This document shows positions 1 through 9,537 of a stretch of DNA of 64,000 nucleotides, one piece after another. Origin of the DNA: Paenibacillus sp. RC334 (GTDB lineage Bacteria > Bacillota > Bacilli > Paenibacillales > Paenibacillaceae); contig NZ_CP125370.1 of assembly GCF_030034735.1 (NCBI RefSeq), positions 3,844,001-3,908,000 on the forward strand, read 5' to 3'. Under the pieces are notes generated by a model. That model ran no database searches, was not told the origin of the DNA, and was given only the letters and a program-made list of their open reading frames with translations. Position numbers and translations under genes: made by a program. Each line of letters begins with the position of its first letter. Positions within the stretch are counted from its first letter, which is position 1.

Positions 1-341
1 CCGTACATAAAGCCGTGATCCTGAGGTTCGTTTGAAGGCTTGCCGCCCGCTGCCAGAGCCTTGTGGACAATTTCGTCCACCTTTTCTCGACTCTCCACCG
101 ATAAGGCAACAATCGCTTCTGTTGTTTTCGTTGCATCCGAAATTTCTTTTGTAGTGAATGCTTTAAAACGCTCTTCAACCAGCAACATAACAAATATTTG
201 CTCACTGACAATCATACAGGTTGCATGCTCATCGGTGAACTGCGCGTTAAATTCAAATCCGATTGCTGTGAAAAAATCAATGGACTGTTGCAGATTTTTT
301 ACTGGTAAATTCACAAAAATTTGTTTGGCTGTTACTGCCAT
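1..341 (-). CDS. VOC-family (glyoxalase/bleomycin-resistance fold) protein, 3' end outside window
   Basis: The minus-strand reading frame starts at the ATG at 341 (MAVTAKQIFVNLPVKNL) behind a GAGGTG ribosome binding site and stays open to the window edge, so only the first 113 residues are visible. The opening is the classic VOC pattern: a beta strand, then 'LPVKNLQQSIDFFTAIGFEF', followed by a second strand 'ATCMIVSEQIFVMLLVEE'. VOC proteins of this size are single-module metalloenzymes or thiol-transfer resistance proteins. The substrate cannot be inferred. The gene is convergent with nothing visible and is separated from the nuclease gene by about 110 bp. The family call is firm; the function is open. 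Confidence 0.75.
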   Translation of the reverse strand, partial: MAVTAKQIFVNLPVKNLQQSIDFFTAIGFEFNAQFTDEHATCMIVSEQIFVMLLVEERFKAFTTKEISDATKTTEAIVALSVESREKVDEIVHKALAAGGKPSNEPQDHGFMY

Positions 342-452
342 GACATTTCACCTCTTCATCAGTTATAAAATCAAATTTTCATGCTGCTTCTCCAACAAAA
401 GATAACTTAACTACCGCAGAAAGTCAATCAATCTGACATTTCAATCATTATA

Positions 453-3400
453 CTACTGTTCCCAATTCAACTTATCCAGAGTTCGAGATAATACAGCCGC
501 TGCTTCTGCCCTCGTCACCGATGCAGCTGGAGCAAAACGTCCCTTCTCGTCTCCCTTCATAATACCTAAGCCGGACAGCGTGTTGACAGCCGGAGCTGCC
601 CATGTAGAAATGGCTTGTGCATCCGATAATGACGCTGAGGCACTTCCTGCCGCTGTATCTTCCGCAGTCCCGGCGAAGCGCAGGGCTCGCTCTACAATCA
701 CAGCCAGCTCCTCCCTCGATACCGGAGCATCAGGTCTGAAGCTGCCGTCTGCATAGCCATTGATCAGTCCAGCAGCGGCTGCGGTACGCACCGAATCCGC
801 ATACCACAATTCCGATTGTACATCGTCAAAGCCCTTCACCATGCGATCTGAATGCTCCAGTCCAAGCATACGAACCAGCAGCGTAGCCAGCTCCGAGCGT
901 TGTACCTGACCATTCGGCTTAAAGCGTACGTTCGATAAACCCATCTCACCAGTCTCATGAGCGGTGGACGCTGACTGATTTGCCCCTGCCACAATCAGAC
1001 GAGTTGCCAAGCGTGAAATGTCCTGCTGCGCCCAATGACCGGAAATATCGCTAAACGATCCGCTTGCATTAGCTTCTCCGCCATCCAGCACGACATAGGT
1101 TCCACCCGAACGTCCATACACAGTCAGTTCCTCGCCAGAAGCGGTAAACGGAACCGGATGATAGGACAACTGTCCGGCTTGGTTGGTGGATACCTTCACT
1201 ACAGCAAGTTGGCTCATATCTACCGTTGCGGGAACACGTAGCAGATAACGTTCATACCCTTTACCGGAATTATCGCTACCTGCCAACGGCTGCTTGCGTC
1301 CATCTTCGCTTCGTAACTCCGCCACAACATCCACAGCCTGCACCAGCTTGCGCCCTGCCGGAATATCTGTGCGATTAGTCAATCCTTCGTTCAGCGTAAC
1401 CGTAAAGCTCAGGGAAATCTGTTGTATAGGCACCTGCCAGGTGTCAGCCAGCTTTTGAACAGACAAACGACCTGTTGCTACTTCATATCCTCCCTGTGGC
1501 GTTTCTACTCGCAGGGTGTGAATACGGTCATTCAAAACAGCACCCAAAGCATCTCCGTTTAGATTCACTTCGAATAGCTTAGCATCCGCCTGCTCCCCTG
1601 CACGGACTACGAGCGTACCGTTCGCCCCGTTCCGAATCGCATTTAGTATGTCAGCGGCTGGTACCTGTGCGACTGCTCTTTTCAGTCCGTTTTGCTCTGT
1701 TACTATGGACTTGGCTTGCACCACATTAACGCCTGACGAACCGTTACCATTCTGCCCGCTATTCGCAGTCTCACCCTGTCCGTTATTCGTCGTTCCACTC
1801 GCGTTACCACTACTATGGTTCCCGGTGTTGTTGCTGCCATTGCTCTCCTGCTGATCATCGTCATCATCTTTATTCCGACCACTCTCGCCATCTGTTGGCG
1901 GTTCCACTGTTTGGCGTGGCAAGCCAATTTGAGCAACCAATGGATCATGATCACTTACCCGCCCGTCCGCCGCGCTAAAATCCGCATTGATATGAACAAT
2001 ATCCAGCACGGATGATTCACTTATGGACGGACTGACCAACAAATGATCCAGTGTTTGCGAATTCCCCTCATAAATATACGAATACCGCTCCTTCTCATCC
2101 AGCTTATCTACCAGATTCGTCAATTCCTGTCCCCGGACCAAAGCGAGCGTTTCGGAAAATTGAAAATCATTTAAATCTCCCAATACGACGATATTCGCCT
2201 GATGGTTTTGAGCCAGTACCGACTTCACAAAACCATTCACAATCGTTGCAATCTTCGCCCGCTGTATTTCGCTGCTTCGTACGGGTGGCTGAATCCCTCC
2301 GAATGGCGCCAGATCGCCCCCTTTGGAATTAAAATGGTTCGCGATCACGATCACCTGCTGACCGTCAAACTCAAATTCAGCAGCCAACGGCTTTCGTGAG
2401 TATTCAAATGCCTCATTCAGCGGATCAATACGACCGGGATTGAGTGAAAGCCCCTGCTCTCCATAGGTCACAGATGTAACCGAATCTCCCTTCGGCTTGT
2501 CCATCAGCGTGACACGTTGCGGATTGTAGAGGAAGCCGACCCGGATATTGCCGCCAGGAGCGCCGCCATCCTTATTATTTTCAGGTGCTATATCTGTAAA
2601 AGCATACTCCGGTCCTCCATGAGCACGAATCGCCTCAATCAGCACCCGAAAGCTTTCCGAAGCATCTGTGGTGCCGTCATCCTTCTCACCGTTATTGTCC
2701 TGAACCTCTAACAGTCCTACAATATCCGGGTGGTTCAAATTCACGGCGATGGCCTGTCCGAGCTGATCAATCCGTTTTCCATCACCGGGATCGAAATTTT
2801 CCACGTTAAAGGAAGCGACCGTCAGCTTACGATCATCCTGTACCAGACGTGTGTTGGCTGGCTGGAGACCCCCTGACACAATATCCGGCAGACGCTCCGG
2901 CAACAGCTTGAAATTGCTAAAGCTATAGCTCACAATTCCCGTGATGGGACCCGCAAAACGATCCCCTGTTTTCAACGGAACCGAAGGTTTGGCGTCGATC
3001 AAAATCCGCTGCGGATTCAGACTTTCTTCGGTCAGCATCAAGCCGCCTGCTTCGGTCAATACCTCGCCTGTGTTCGCCCCGTTATCAATCCTGACCGGGA
3101 TTTCATAACCATAAGGGCCGATGACTCGTGCATCCTTCAACTCTACGCGCATAGCCTCCAGACTTTCGAAAAAGTCCAATCCATCCTCCTGCGGATCAAA
3201 CACCGTCATTCCGTCATTATCCACAACAGATGTCGGCATCACACGCCCCTCTTTTCCAAGCAAAATCGGAGATGGCAGTGGACGGTCCTTGGCGATCACC
3301 GAAACCGAAGAAGCTACAATTTCCGTGGTCGTCAGGTCAACTGGCTTGCTAGCATAGGTTCTTTCCGTATATTCCTTCACAGAGCCGCTTACCCATACCT

Positions 3401-3821
3401 CATCCCCAACCTGCACACCGCTGCCAGGCTTGTACACTAAAATGGCCTCGGATGTTTTTTCATCCTGATCCACCTTATCGTCCGCCTCCTGCATAAAGAA
3501 GCTGCTTCCCTTCACCATCGTCACTATTCCTTCAACATCCGTTACCTTTTTCCCCTCATAAGGTGAACGATGGGCTGCTCCCTGTATATCATGGATACGG
3601 AGCTTATCCGGCACATAGACATCTACGTATACACTTGTCCCAACAGACGTGGGTGATGATTGCACCTCCGTTTCTACGATAGGCGCTGGTTCTGCTGAAG
3701 CTTTTCCATCGGACAGTAACCCCAGCCCTCCACCCGACAGCACCAGTGCCACACTGAGCCATGCGACCCCAAACCTTTTTAATTTCCTGGGTAACGTTAC
3801 TGCTATGTATTCTTGTTTCAT
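453..3821 (-). CDS. Cell-surface extracellular nuclease with endonuclease/exonuclease/phosphatase domain and three SLH repeats
   Basis: A 1122-residue secreted protein. I start it at the ATG at 3821 (MKQEYIAVTL) downstream of GGGAGGAG. A signal peptide covers residues 1-45 (KRFGVAWLSVALVLSGG, cleavage near ASAEP). Next comes an OB-fold region of the YhcR/ExeM type (about 60-300, 'DIQGAAHRSPYEGKKV'). The EEP catalytic domain follows (about 330-640) with 'VASFNVENFD', 'DIVGLLEVQDN', 'IANHFNSKGGD', 'VVLGDLNDF' and 'SDHDPLVAQI', which include the metal-binding Asn/Glu/Asp/His residues. A low-complexity Asn/Gly/Asp-rich linker leads to a Big-like region and three C-terminal SLH repeats ('FSDISGHWAQQDI', 'FDDVQSELWYADSV', 'LSDAQAISTWAAPAV'). 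It should hydrolyse extracellular DNA at the cell wall for phosphate or nucleotide scavenging. It is monocistronic and divergent from patA. Confidence 0.9.
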   Translation of the reverse strand: MKQEYIAVTLPRKLKRFGVAWLSVALVLSGGGLGLLSDGKASAEPAPIVETEVQSSPTSVGTSVYVDVYVPDKLRIHDIQGAAHRSPYEGKKVTDVEGIVTMVKGSSFFMQEADDKVDQDEKTSEAILVYKPGSGVQVGDEVWVSGSVKEYTERTYASKPVDLTTTEIVASSVSVIAKDRPLPSPILLGKEGRVMPTSVVDNDGMTVFDPQEDGLDFFESLEAMRVELKDARVIGPYGYEIPVRIDNGANTGEVLTEAGGLMLTEESLNPQRILIDAKPSVPLKTGDRFAGPITGIVSYSFSNFKLLPERLPDIVSGGLQPANTRLVQDDRKLTVASFNVENFDPGDGKRIDQLGQAIAVNLNHPDIVGLLEVQDNNGEKDDGTTDASESFRVLIEAIRAHGGPEYAFTDIAPENNKDGGAPGGNIRVGFLYNPQRVTLMDKPKGDSVTSVTYGEQGLSLNPGRIDPLNEAFEYSRKPLAAEFEFDGQQVIVIANHFNSKGGDLAPFGGIQPPVRSSEIQRAKIATIVNGFVKSVLAQNHQANIVVLGDLNDFQFSETLALVRGQELTNLVDKLDEKERYSYIYEGNSQTLDHLLVSPSISESSVLDIVHINADFSAADGRVSDHDPLVAQIGLPRQTVEPPTDGESGRNKDDDDDQQESNGSNNTGNHSSGNASGTTNNGQGETANSGQNGNGSSGVNVVQAKSIVTEQNGLKRAVAQVPAADILNAIRNGANGTLVVRAGEQADAKLFEVNLNGDALGAVLNDRIHTLRVETPQGGYEVATGRLSVQKLADTWQVPIQQISLSFTVTLNEGLTNRTDIPAGRKLVQAVDVVAELRSEDGRKQPLAGSDNSGKGYERYLLRVPATVDMSQLAVVKVSTNQAGQLSYHPVPFTASGEELTVYGRSGGTYVVLDGGEANASGSFSDISGHWAQQDISRLATRLIVAGANQSASTAHETGEMGLSNVRFKPNGQVQRSELATLLVRMLGLEHSDRMVKGFDDVQSELWYADSVRTAAAAGLINGYADGSFRPDAPVSREELAVIVERALRFAGTAEDTAAGSASASLSDAQAISTWAAPAVNTLSGLGIMKGDEKGRFAPAASVTRAEAAAVLSRTLDKLNWEQ

Positions 3822-4006
3822 TAAAAGACGCGCTCCTCCCAATTTTAGCTATGATCACGCTTACAATATATATTCCATGTTTAAACATACCATAAAATAG
3901 TCAAACCAGTACCTGAATTATGTAAAATGAATGGCTCCTGCCGTAGCATAATCTGATCAAATTATTGTAAACTTGTTCTAATACAGAAAAAGGTGGCACA
4001 TACGCT

Positions 4007-5170
4007 ATGGAGCACTTGCTTAACGATCAGGTTAAAAACATTCAAATCAGCGGCATCCGCAAGATTGCCAATAAAGTTGCCGCATTGCCCGGAACCCTAT
4101 CCTTAACGATTGGGCAGCCGGATTTCCCTACCCCTCCGCATATTATGGAAGCCGCCCACCAGGCGATTAACGAAGGACGCACCTCCTATACGCCAAATCC
4201 GGGACTGCCCGAACTGCGAGAAGCGGCAGCAGCGTTTGTAGCCCATAAATACGGACTGAATTACCGTGGACAGGATGAGGTTATCGTAACGAACGGAGCC
4301 AGCGAAGCGCTGGACATTACCCTGCGCACCATTTTGTCACCCGGTGACGAGGTCATTTTGCCTGTGCCCATCTACCCCGGATACGAGCCATTGATCCGCT
4401 TGTCAGGTGGGGTGCCAGTGCTGGCTGACACCCGCAATAGCGGTTTTAAGCTAACTGCTGAGGTGCTGGAGCCTTATTTGACCGAACGGACGAAAGCCGT
4501 CATCCTCGGATATCCTTCGAACCCAACCGGACGAGTGATGAGCCGCGAAGAGCTGGAAGCCGTCGCAGATTTGCTGAGAGACCGTGATCTGTTTATCATT
4601 TCAGATGAGATATACAGCGAACTGATTTACGATGCGTCACACGTGTCTATTGCTGCCCTTCCAGGCATGCGGGAACGCACCATCGTCATCAACGGCCTGT
4701 CCAAATCGCACTCCATGACGGGCTGGCGGATTGGTTTTACGCTTGCACCCGCTGCAATTACACAGCATATGGTTAAGGTTCATCAGTACAATGTGACCTG
4801 CGCCAGCTCGATCAGCCAATATGCTGCACTGGAAGCCTTGACCGTCGGTGTCGACGATGCACTTCCGATGCGCAAGGAATACCGCAAGCGCCGTGACTAT
4901 GTTCATGGAAGGCTAATCGACATGGGCATTCCACTTGAAAAGCCCGAGGGAGCCTTTTATCTATTCCCTTCCATCGTCCATTTTGGCTTAAGCTCGATGG
5001 ATTTCACCCTGAAGCTGCTGGAAGAACATGGGGTGGCTGTCGTGCCCGGAGATGCCTTTTCCTCCTATGGCGAAGGATACATTCGGTTGTCCTATGCTTA
5101 CGGACAGAATGTGTTGGAACAGGGATTGGATAAAATAGAAATGTTTGTTAAAGGAATTGTGAGGAGTTAA
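4007..5170 (+). CDS. patA: N-acetyl-LL-diaminopimelate aminotransferase (PatA), PLP-dependent class I
   Basis: A 387-residue fold-type I aminotransferase whose opening 'MEHLLNDQVKNIQISGIRKI' and blocks 'LTIGQPDFPTP', 'TSYTPNPG' and 'CASSISQYAALEA' match the Bacillus PatA family closely. The PLP lysine sits in 'NGLSKSHSMTGWRIGF'; 'SDEIYSEL' and 'YPSNPTGR' carry the cofactor-binding Asp and Asn. It transfers an amino group from glutamate to N-acetyl-2-amino-6-oxopimelate in the acetylated lysine/diaminopimelate route. That role fits the nearby dapH (10878-11591) and N-acetyldiaminopimelate deacetylase (9538-10692), although the three are not in one operon. A ribosome binding site AAAGGTGG precedes the ATG. 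PatA-type enzymes are often promiscuous on aromatic amino acids. Confidence 0.88.
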   Translation: MEHLLNDQVKNIQISGIRKIANKVAALPGTLSLTIGQPDFPTPPHIMEAAHQAINEGRTSYTPNPGLPELREAAAAFVAHKYGLNYRGQDEVIVTNGASEALDITLRTILSPGDEVILPVPIYPGYEPLIRLSGGVPVLADTRNSGFKLTAEVLEPYLTERTKAVILGYPSNPTGRVMSREELEAVADLLRDRDLFIISDEIYSELIYDASHVSIAALPGMRERTIVINGLSKSHSMTGWRIGFTLAPAAITQHMVKVHQYNVTCASSISQYAALEALTVGVDDALPMRKEYRKRRDYVHGRLIDMGIPLEKPEGAFYLFPSIVHFGLSSMDFTLKLLEEHGVAVVPGDAFSSYGEGYIRLSYAYGQNVLEQGLDKIEMFVKGIVRS

Positions 5171-5178
5171 GGTGGGGG

Positions 5179-5326
5179 AGGCGCTTCGCGGTCCATTTGA
5201 TCTTCCGATCGCTGTTGCAGGGGGATTCTTTGGATTGTGTAAGACATTTAGAGGTAAGAATCCCCCTGCAAAGGCGAACGCTGCCGCTTCTCCAGATTCA
5301 AATGGCCCGCTTCGCTACTACCCGCC
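5179..5326 (-). repeat. Dispersed structured repeat, copy 1
   Basis: A 148 bp imperfect palindrome directly after patA. Read on the minus strand it has an outer stem (CCATTTGA / TCAAATGG), a conserved block CTGGAGAAGC..AGCGTTCGCCTTT, a perfect inner stem (GCAGGGGGATTCTT / AAGAATCCCCCTGC) and a second conserved block AACAGCGATCGGAAG. Copies 2 (5511-5652) and 3 (23174-23340) keep the conserved blocks but have different, still complementary, stems. Confidence 0.8.
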
Positions 5327-5379
5327 TTAAAGTCACCAAATTCCTTTAAGCATGTGGGGCGTAGGCGAAAAGAACAATA

Positions 5380-5458
5380 CTCACCGCTTTGCGCGGTGAG
5401 TAAACATAAAACAGGCTCTTGAATCACCTGTACGGGTGATTCAAGAGCCTGTTTTATT
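5380..5458 (+). terminator. Two consecutive hairpins, the second a strong (bidirectional) terminator
   Basis: The first hairpin is CTCACCGC-tttgc-GCGGTGAG at 5380-5400. The second has arms of about 20 bp (start AACAGGCTCTTG, end CAAGAGCCTGTT, 5411-5458) closed by a TGTAC loop and followed by TTTTATT. It lies between patA (plus) and the pot operon (minus) and could end both. Confidence 0.8.
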
Positions 5459-5510
5459 CTCCTGCTACTCCCACATCGGCGTGTGGATTCATGGGTACGT
5501 ACCTTTAAGC

Positions 5511-5652
5511 ACGGCGCAGCGGAGGGGGCGGAATGGTGCTGGACAAGCGAAGCGGTCGCCTTTAAATTCCGATTTTAACCTTTATACTTCAAATCAAAAA
5601 AATCGGAATTTAACAGCGATGGGAAGCACCATCCGCTCCCGCAGCGGCCTCT
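5511..5652 (+). repeat. Dispersed structured repeat, copy 2
   Basis: The outer stem is ATGGTGCT / AGCACCAT. The conserved blocks are CTGGACAAGC..AGCGGTCGCCTTT and AACAGCGATGGGAAG. The inner stem is AAATTCCGATTTT / AAAATCGGAATTT. Same plan as copies 1 and 3 with stems of unrelated sequence. Confidence 0.78.
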
Positions 5653-5688
5653 AAAGCTCAAAACCTGAATCCACGCGCCGCCGCTCTC

Positions 5689-6762
5689 TTATTTTAAATG
5701 CATTTTGAATTGCAGGAACAATTCATTGTAATGAGCCAGCATCCGCTTGCCCAGGTTGTCGTAGACCTCCAGCTTATCCGTAATTTCAGATGGTGGATAG
5801 AAGCGCTCGTCACCGGATATATCCTCTGGCAACAGCTTCTTTCCATCCTCGTTAGGTGTGGAATAGCCTACAAATTCGGCATTTTGGGCGGCTACATCAG
5901 GCTGCATCATGAAATTGATGAACTTATGGGCCGCGTCCACATGGGTGGCGGTTTTCGGAATAACCATGTTATCAAACCACAGGTTGGAGCCTTCATCCGG
6001 CACGATGTAATCCAGCTTGTCGTTCTCATCCATGATTTCGGACGCATCGCCGGACCACACAACCCCGGCAGCAGCTTCCTCGTTTGCCAGCAGCATTTTA
6101 ATCTCGTCACCGACAACGGCCTTGACATTGGGCGCTAATTTCTCCAGTTTCGCTAAAGCCTGCTGCAAATGCGCCTCATTCGTATCGTTCAAGGAATAGT
6201 GGAGGCTGTTCAGCGACATACCCACGACTTCCCTCGCACCATCGACCAGCAGGAGGTTGTTACGCAGCTTTGGATTCCACAGACCATCCCAGCTATGAAA
6301 ATCAATGCCCTTCGTTAGCTCCGGGTTAAACACAATCCCAACCGTACCCCAAAAATACGGCACAGAGTATTGGTTTTTCGGGTCAAACGAAAGGTTCAGA
6401 AAATGAGCATCCACATGCTTCAAATTCGGCAGCTTGCTGTGATCCAGCGGGAGCAACAGGTGCTCCTGCTTCATTTTAGCCAGAGCATACTCCGAAGGAA
6501 CCGCTACATCAAACGATGTTCCTCCCTGCTCAATTTTCGTCAGCATCGCCTCATTGGAGTCGAACGTCTGATAAATGACGGTAATCCCCGTCTCCTTCTG
6601 GAACCTTGCCAGCAGCTCAGGGTCGATATAGTCTCCCCAGTTGTATACCGTCAGCGTATTGCCACCGGAATAGCCTTGACTGGAATTGAGCCATGCCGCC
6701 ACCCCCATCAGACCGAACGAAATGATAAAAATCGACAGAAACACGCGCACAAGCGACTTCAT
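5689..6762 (-). CDS. potD: Spermidine/putrescine ABC transporter substrate-binding protein PotD
   Basis: A 357-residue binding protein with an N-terminal membrane/signal segment (VRVFLSIFIISFGLMGVAAWL, no lipobox cysteine visible) and the family hallmark 'LTVYNWGDYIDPELLARFQKETG'. The polyamine-site region 'VAVPSEYALAKMKQ', the hinge segment 'YSVPYFWGTVGIVFN' and 'GVVWSGDASEI' are in the expected places. It captures extracellular spermidine or putrescine for the PotABC importer. Its start overlaps the end of potC by 4 bp, so it is the last gene of the potA-potB-potC-potD operon. The absence of a lipobox Cys is slightly unusual for a Gram-positive binding protein; the N-terminal helix may serve as the anchor. 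Confidence 0.92.
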   Translation of the reverse strand: MKSLVRVFLSIFIISFGLMGVAAWLNSSQGYSGGNTLTVYNWGDYIDPELLARFQKETGITVIYQTFDSNEAMLTKIEQGGTSFDVAVPSEYALAKMKQEHLLLPLDHSKLPNLKHVDAHFLNLSFDPKNQYSVPYFWGTVGIVFNPELTKGIDFHSWDGLWNPKLRNNLLLVDGAREVVGMSLNSLHYSLNDTNEAHLQQALAKLEKLAPNVKAVVGDEIKMLLANEEAAAGVVWSGDASEIMDENDKLDYIVPDEGSNLWFDNMVIPKTATHVDAAHKFINFMMQPDVAAQNAEFVGYSTPNEDGKKLLPEDISGDERFYPPSEITDKLEVYDNLGKRMLAHYNELFLQFKMHLK

Positions 6763-7580
6763 CTAGGTACCCCCATTTCCGCCGCAGGCTCCTTTTTCCC
6801 ATTCCGATTCGCCTTGCGCATAATAAAGTAGTACCCCACCACCAACAGCACGGTAAACAGGAAAATGAGCGTGGACAGCGCATTGATAGACAGGGAAACC
6901 CCTTGGCGGGCACGCGAGTAAATTTCCACTGATAAGGTCGAATAGCCGCTGCCTGTCACAAAAAAGGTCACCGCAAAATCGTCCAGTGAGTAGGTTAGCG
7001 CCATAAAGAAGCCCGCGTAAATCCCCGGCTTGATAAAAGGTAAAATGACCTTGGTTAGCACATCCATCCGGCTGGCACCCAAATCCCGGGCCGCATCCAC
7101 CAGCGATGGACTCATTTCCTGAAGCCGCGGCAAAATCATAATGACCGCAATCGGCACACTAAATGCAATATGGGACAGCAACACCGAGTAAAAGCCCAGC
7201 TTGATCCCCACCATCGTGAATAAAATGAGGAAGGATGCGCCAATAATGACGTCCGGGTTCACGATCAGCACATTGTTGAGCGACAGCAGCGTATTTTTGA
7301 CCCGACGGTTCTGCATCTGGTGAATAGCCAGCGCTCCCATGATGCCAATAATCGTAGCCAGCGCAGACGATAGCAACGCAATGACCAAGGTGTTAATGAC
7401 AATAATGATCAAACGGGTGTCTGCAAACACCTCTTTGTAGTATTGGAGCGTAAACCCTTCAAATTGATGCATCGTCCCGCCACTATTGAACGAATAATAC
7501 ATCAAGTACAAAATAGGTGCATACAGCACAAGAAAAACGAGCACCAAATAAATATTCCCGAATCGGTTCTTATTTGCCAT
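6759..7580 (-). CDS. potC: Spermidine/putrescine ABC transporter permease PotC
   Basis: 273 residues with six predicted membrane helices. The EAA loop, which contacts the ATPase, reads '[31 protein letters not shown]' around residues 165-195. The segment 'FAVTFFVTGSGYSTLSVEIYS' is typical of PotC. It forms the translocation channel with PotB. It overlaps potB by 11 bp upstream and potD by 4 bp downstream, indicating tight translational coupling. Confidence 0.93.
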   Translation of the reverse strand: MANKNRFGNIYLVLVFLVLYAPILYLMYYSFNSGGTMHQFEGFTLQYYKEVFADTRLIIIVINTLVIALLSSALATIIGIMGALAIHQMQNRRVKNTLLSLNNVLIVNPDVIIGASFLILFTMVGIKLGFYSVLLSHIAFSVPIAVIMILPRLQEMSPSLVDAARDLGASRMDVLTKVILPFIKPGIYAGFFMALTYSLDDFAVTFFVTGSGYSTLSVEIYSRARQGVSLSINALSTLIFLFTVLLVVGYYFIMRKANRNGKKEPAAEMGVPR

Positions 7581-8382
7581 GCCGCACCCTCCGTTTCGTT
7601 CCTGAGGTAATCAGCATAATGATTGCCATCGCCAAAATCAGGAACACCGCAACCGTAGAGCCCATACCCCAATCCTGTGTGACCAGAAAATGCTGTTCAA
7701 TCGCCGTCCCCAATGTAATGACACGGTTGCCCGCAATCAGACGGGTAATCATAAACAGCGACAGCGCCGGGATGAATACCGCCATACACCCGGATCGCAC
7801 ACCAGATAGCGTTAATGGGAAAATAACCCGTCGAAACGCCGTCCACTTGGAAGCGCCCAAATCACGCGCGGCGTCCAGCAGTGAAGGATTCAACCCTTCC
7901 AGCGCATTATAGATGGGCAAAATCATAAACGGCACAAAAATATAAACCGATACAAACACAAAGCTGGAGCTGGTAAACAATAATTGCTGACCACCCAATC
8001 CGACCAAGCCCAACACAGCATTCACCGGACCATAAGTACCAAAAATCCCGATAAAAGCATATGTTTTAAGCAATAGGTTAATCCACGTCGGCAAAATAAT
8101 GAGCAACAGCCACAGTTGCTTATGCTTGGTTCGGGTCAGCAAATACGCCGCCGGATAAGCCACTAACAGCGAGAATACCGTAATCAGCAGCGCATACCAA
8201 AACGAGCTCAGTGTCATGTTCAAATAGACAGGGGTCAAAAATTGGGCATAGTTGCTGAACGTGAAATGGCCGTCCACATCAAATAACGAATAGTAAAACA
8301 CAAGCACAACCGGAGCTGCGACGAACAGCACAATCCATAAATAGTAAGGCAGCAGGTACGCTGCTCTCGTATTACCGGACAT
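7570..8382 (-). CDS. potB: Spermidine/putrescine ABC transporter permease PotB
   Basis: About 270 residues with six membrane helices. I choose the ATG at 8382 ([16 protein letters not shown]) because GAGGTGG lies just upstream, within the 3' end of potA. The EAA loop is '[27 protein letters not shown]'. The PotB signature '[23 protein letters not shown]' is present. Partner of PotC in the polyamine channel. The start overlaps the potA stop by 11 bp, the same arrangement as potB/potC. Confidence 0.93.
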   Translation of the reverse strand: MSGNTRAAYLLPYYLWIVLFVAAPVVLVFYYSLFDVDGHFTFSNYAQFLTPVYLNMTLSSFWYALLITVFSLLVAYPAAYLLTRTKHKQLWLLLIILPTWINLLLKTYAFIGIFGTYGPVNAVLGLVGLGGQQLLFTSSSFVFVSVYIFVPFMILPIYNALEGLNPSLLDAARDLGASKWTAFRRVIFPLTLSGVRSGCMAVFIPALSLFMITRLIAGNRVITLGTAIEQHFLVTQDWGMGSTVAVFLILAMAIIMLITSGTKRRVRHGK

Positions 8383-9481
8383 GCTGCTCCACCTCTTCAT
8401 AGGCCTCCAGACGCCGATCAAATTCTTCCTCTGTTTCCCCGAACCGCATCACGTGGATCGCTTCCGGGTCAAAATGGAGGCCGATTTCACTGCCCAGCTC
8501 CGCCTTTTTGGTAGAATGCACCAGCCACTCCTGACCGGAATCATCATAGCAGCTAATTTCATAGTGAACACCACGGAACAACTGGGTATCCACCTTTACT
8601 CGCAGTTTGCCCTCTGTAACGGTTGTAATCTCCAAATCCTCTGGTCGAATCACAATTTCAATCGGTTCATTCGGGCGTAATCCTCCATCGACACATTCAA
8701 ACTGCCGACCATTAAACTCCACTTGATAATCCGCAATCATGCGTCCTGGCACAATATTGGATTCCCCGATAAAATCAGCAACAAACCGATTGATCGGCTC
8801 ATCATAAATATCATTCGGTGTACCGCTCTGCTCGATCTTTCCTTTATTCATAACAAAAATTTCGTCCGACATGGCCAGCGCTTCTTCCTGATCATGCGTT
8901 ACGAAAATAAAGGTGATTCCAAGTCGCTGCTGCATTTCACGCAAAATATACTGCATTTCTGTCCGCAGCTTCAAATCCAGTGCAGACAGCGGCTCATCCA
9001 GCAACAGAACGTCCGGCTCATTGACGATGGCTCGTGCAATGGCGACACGCTGGCGTTGCCCTCCGGACATTTCAGAAATTTCCCGTTCGTCGTAGCCCTC
9101 CAGATTGACAAAGGACAGTGCCTGTGCAACCTTCTCCTGAATGGTCTTTTTGTTCATCTTTTTGATTCGCAGACCGAAAGCCACATTTTCGAACACATTC
9201 AGATGTGGAAATAATGCATAGTCCTGAAAAACCGTATTGACCTGCCGTTCATTGGCTGGAACACGATTAATCAGCTTGTCATTCAAATAAATCAAGCCTT
9301 CCGTCGGCTCTGCAAAACCCGCAATCATACGCAAAATCGTTGTTTTGCCACAGCCGGAGGGCCCCAGCAGCGTATAGAATTTGCCACGTTCAATCTCAAA
9401 GCTGACATCAGCCAGCACCGGTGGATCGTTGTCATATTGCTTGGTCACCCGTTCGAATCGGATGATGGTTTGCTCTCCCAT
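8372..9481 (-). CDS. potA: Spermidine/putrescine ABC transporter ATPase PotA
   Basis: About 369 residues. The ATG at 9481 ([17 protein letters not shown]) follows GAGGGAGGG; an upstream in-frame start at 9499 lies within that ribosome binding site. Walker A is '[18 protein letters not shown]', the Q-loop '[10 protein letters not shown]', the ABC signature '[18 protein letters not shown]', Walker B '[12 protein letters not shown]' and the switch His 'FVTHDQEEA'. The C-terminal 110 residues form the TOBE-like regulatory domain of the PotA/MalK group. First gene of the potABCD operon; energises polyamine uptake. A 56 bp gap separates it from the deacetylase gene upstream, so co-transcription with the lysine genes is possible. 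Confidence 0.94.
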   Translation of the reverse strand: MGEQTIIRFERVTKQYDNDPPVLADVSFEIERGKFYTLLGPSGCGKTTILRMIAGFAEPTEGLIYLNDKLINRVPANERQVNTVFQDYALFPHLNVFENVAFGLRIKKMNKKTIQEKVAQALSFVNLEGYDEREISEMSGGQRQRVAIARAIVNEPDVLLLDEPLSALDLKLRTEMQYILREMQQRLGITFIFVTHDQEEALAMSDEIFVMNKGKIEQSGTPNDIYDEPINRFVADFIGESNIVPGRMIADYQVEFNGRQFECVDGGLRPNEPIEIVIRPEDLEITTVTEGKLRVKVDTQLFRGVHYEISCYDDSGQEWLVHSTKKAELGSEIGLHFDPEAIHVMRFGETEEEFDRRLEAYEEVEQHVR

Positions 9482-9537
9482 AACACCCTCCCTCAACATT
9501 CGACTTCATTCCATTTCATTCACTTCATTAAACCTAT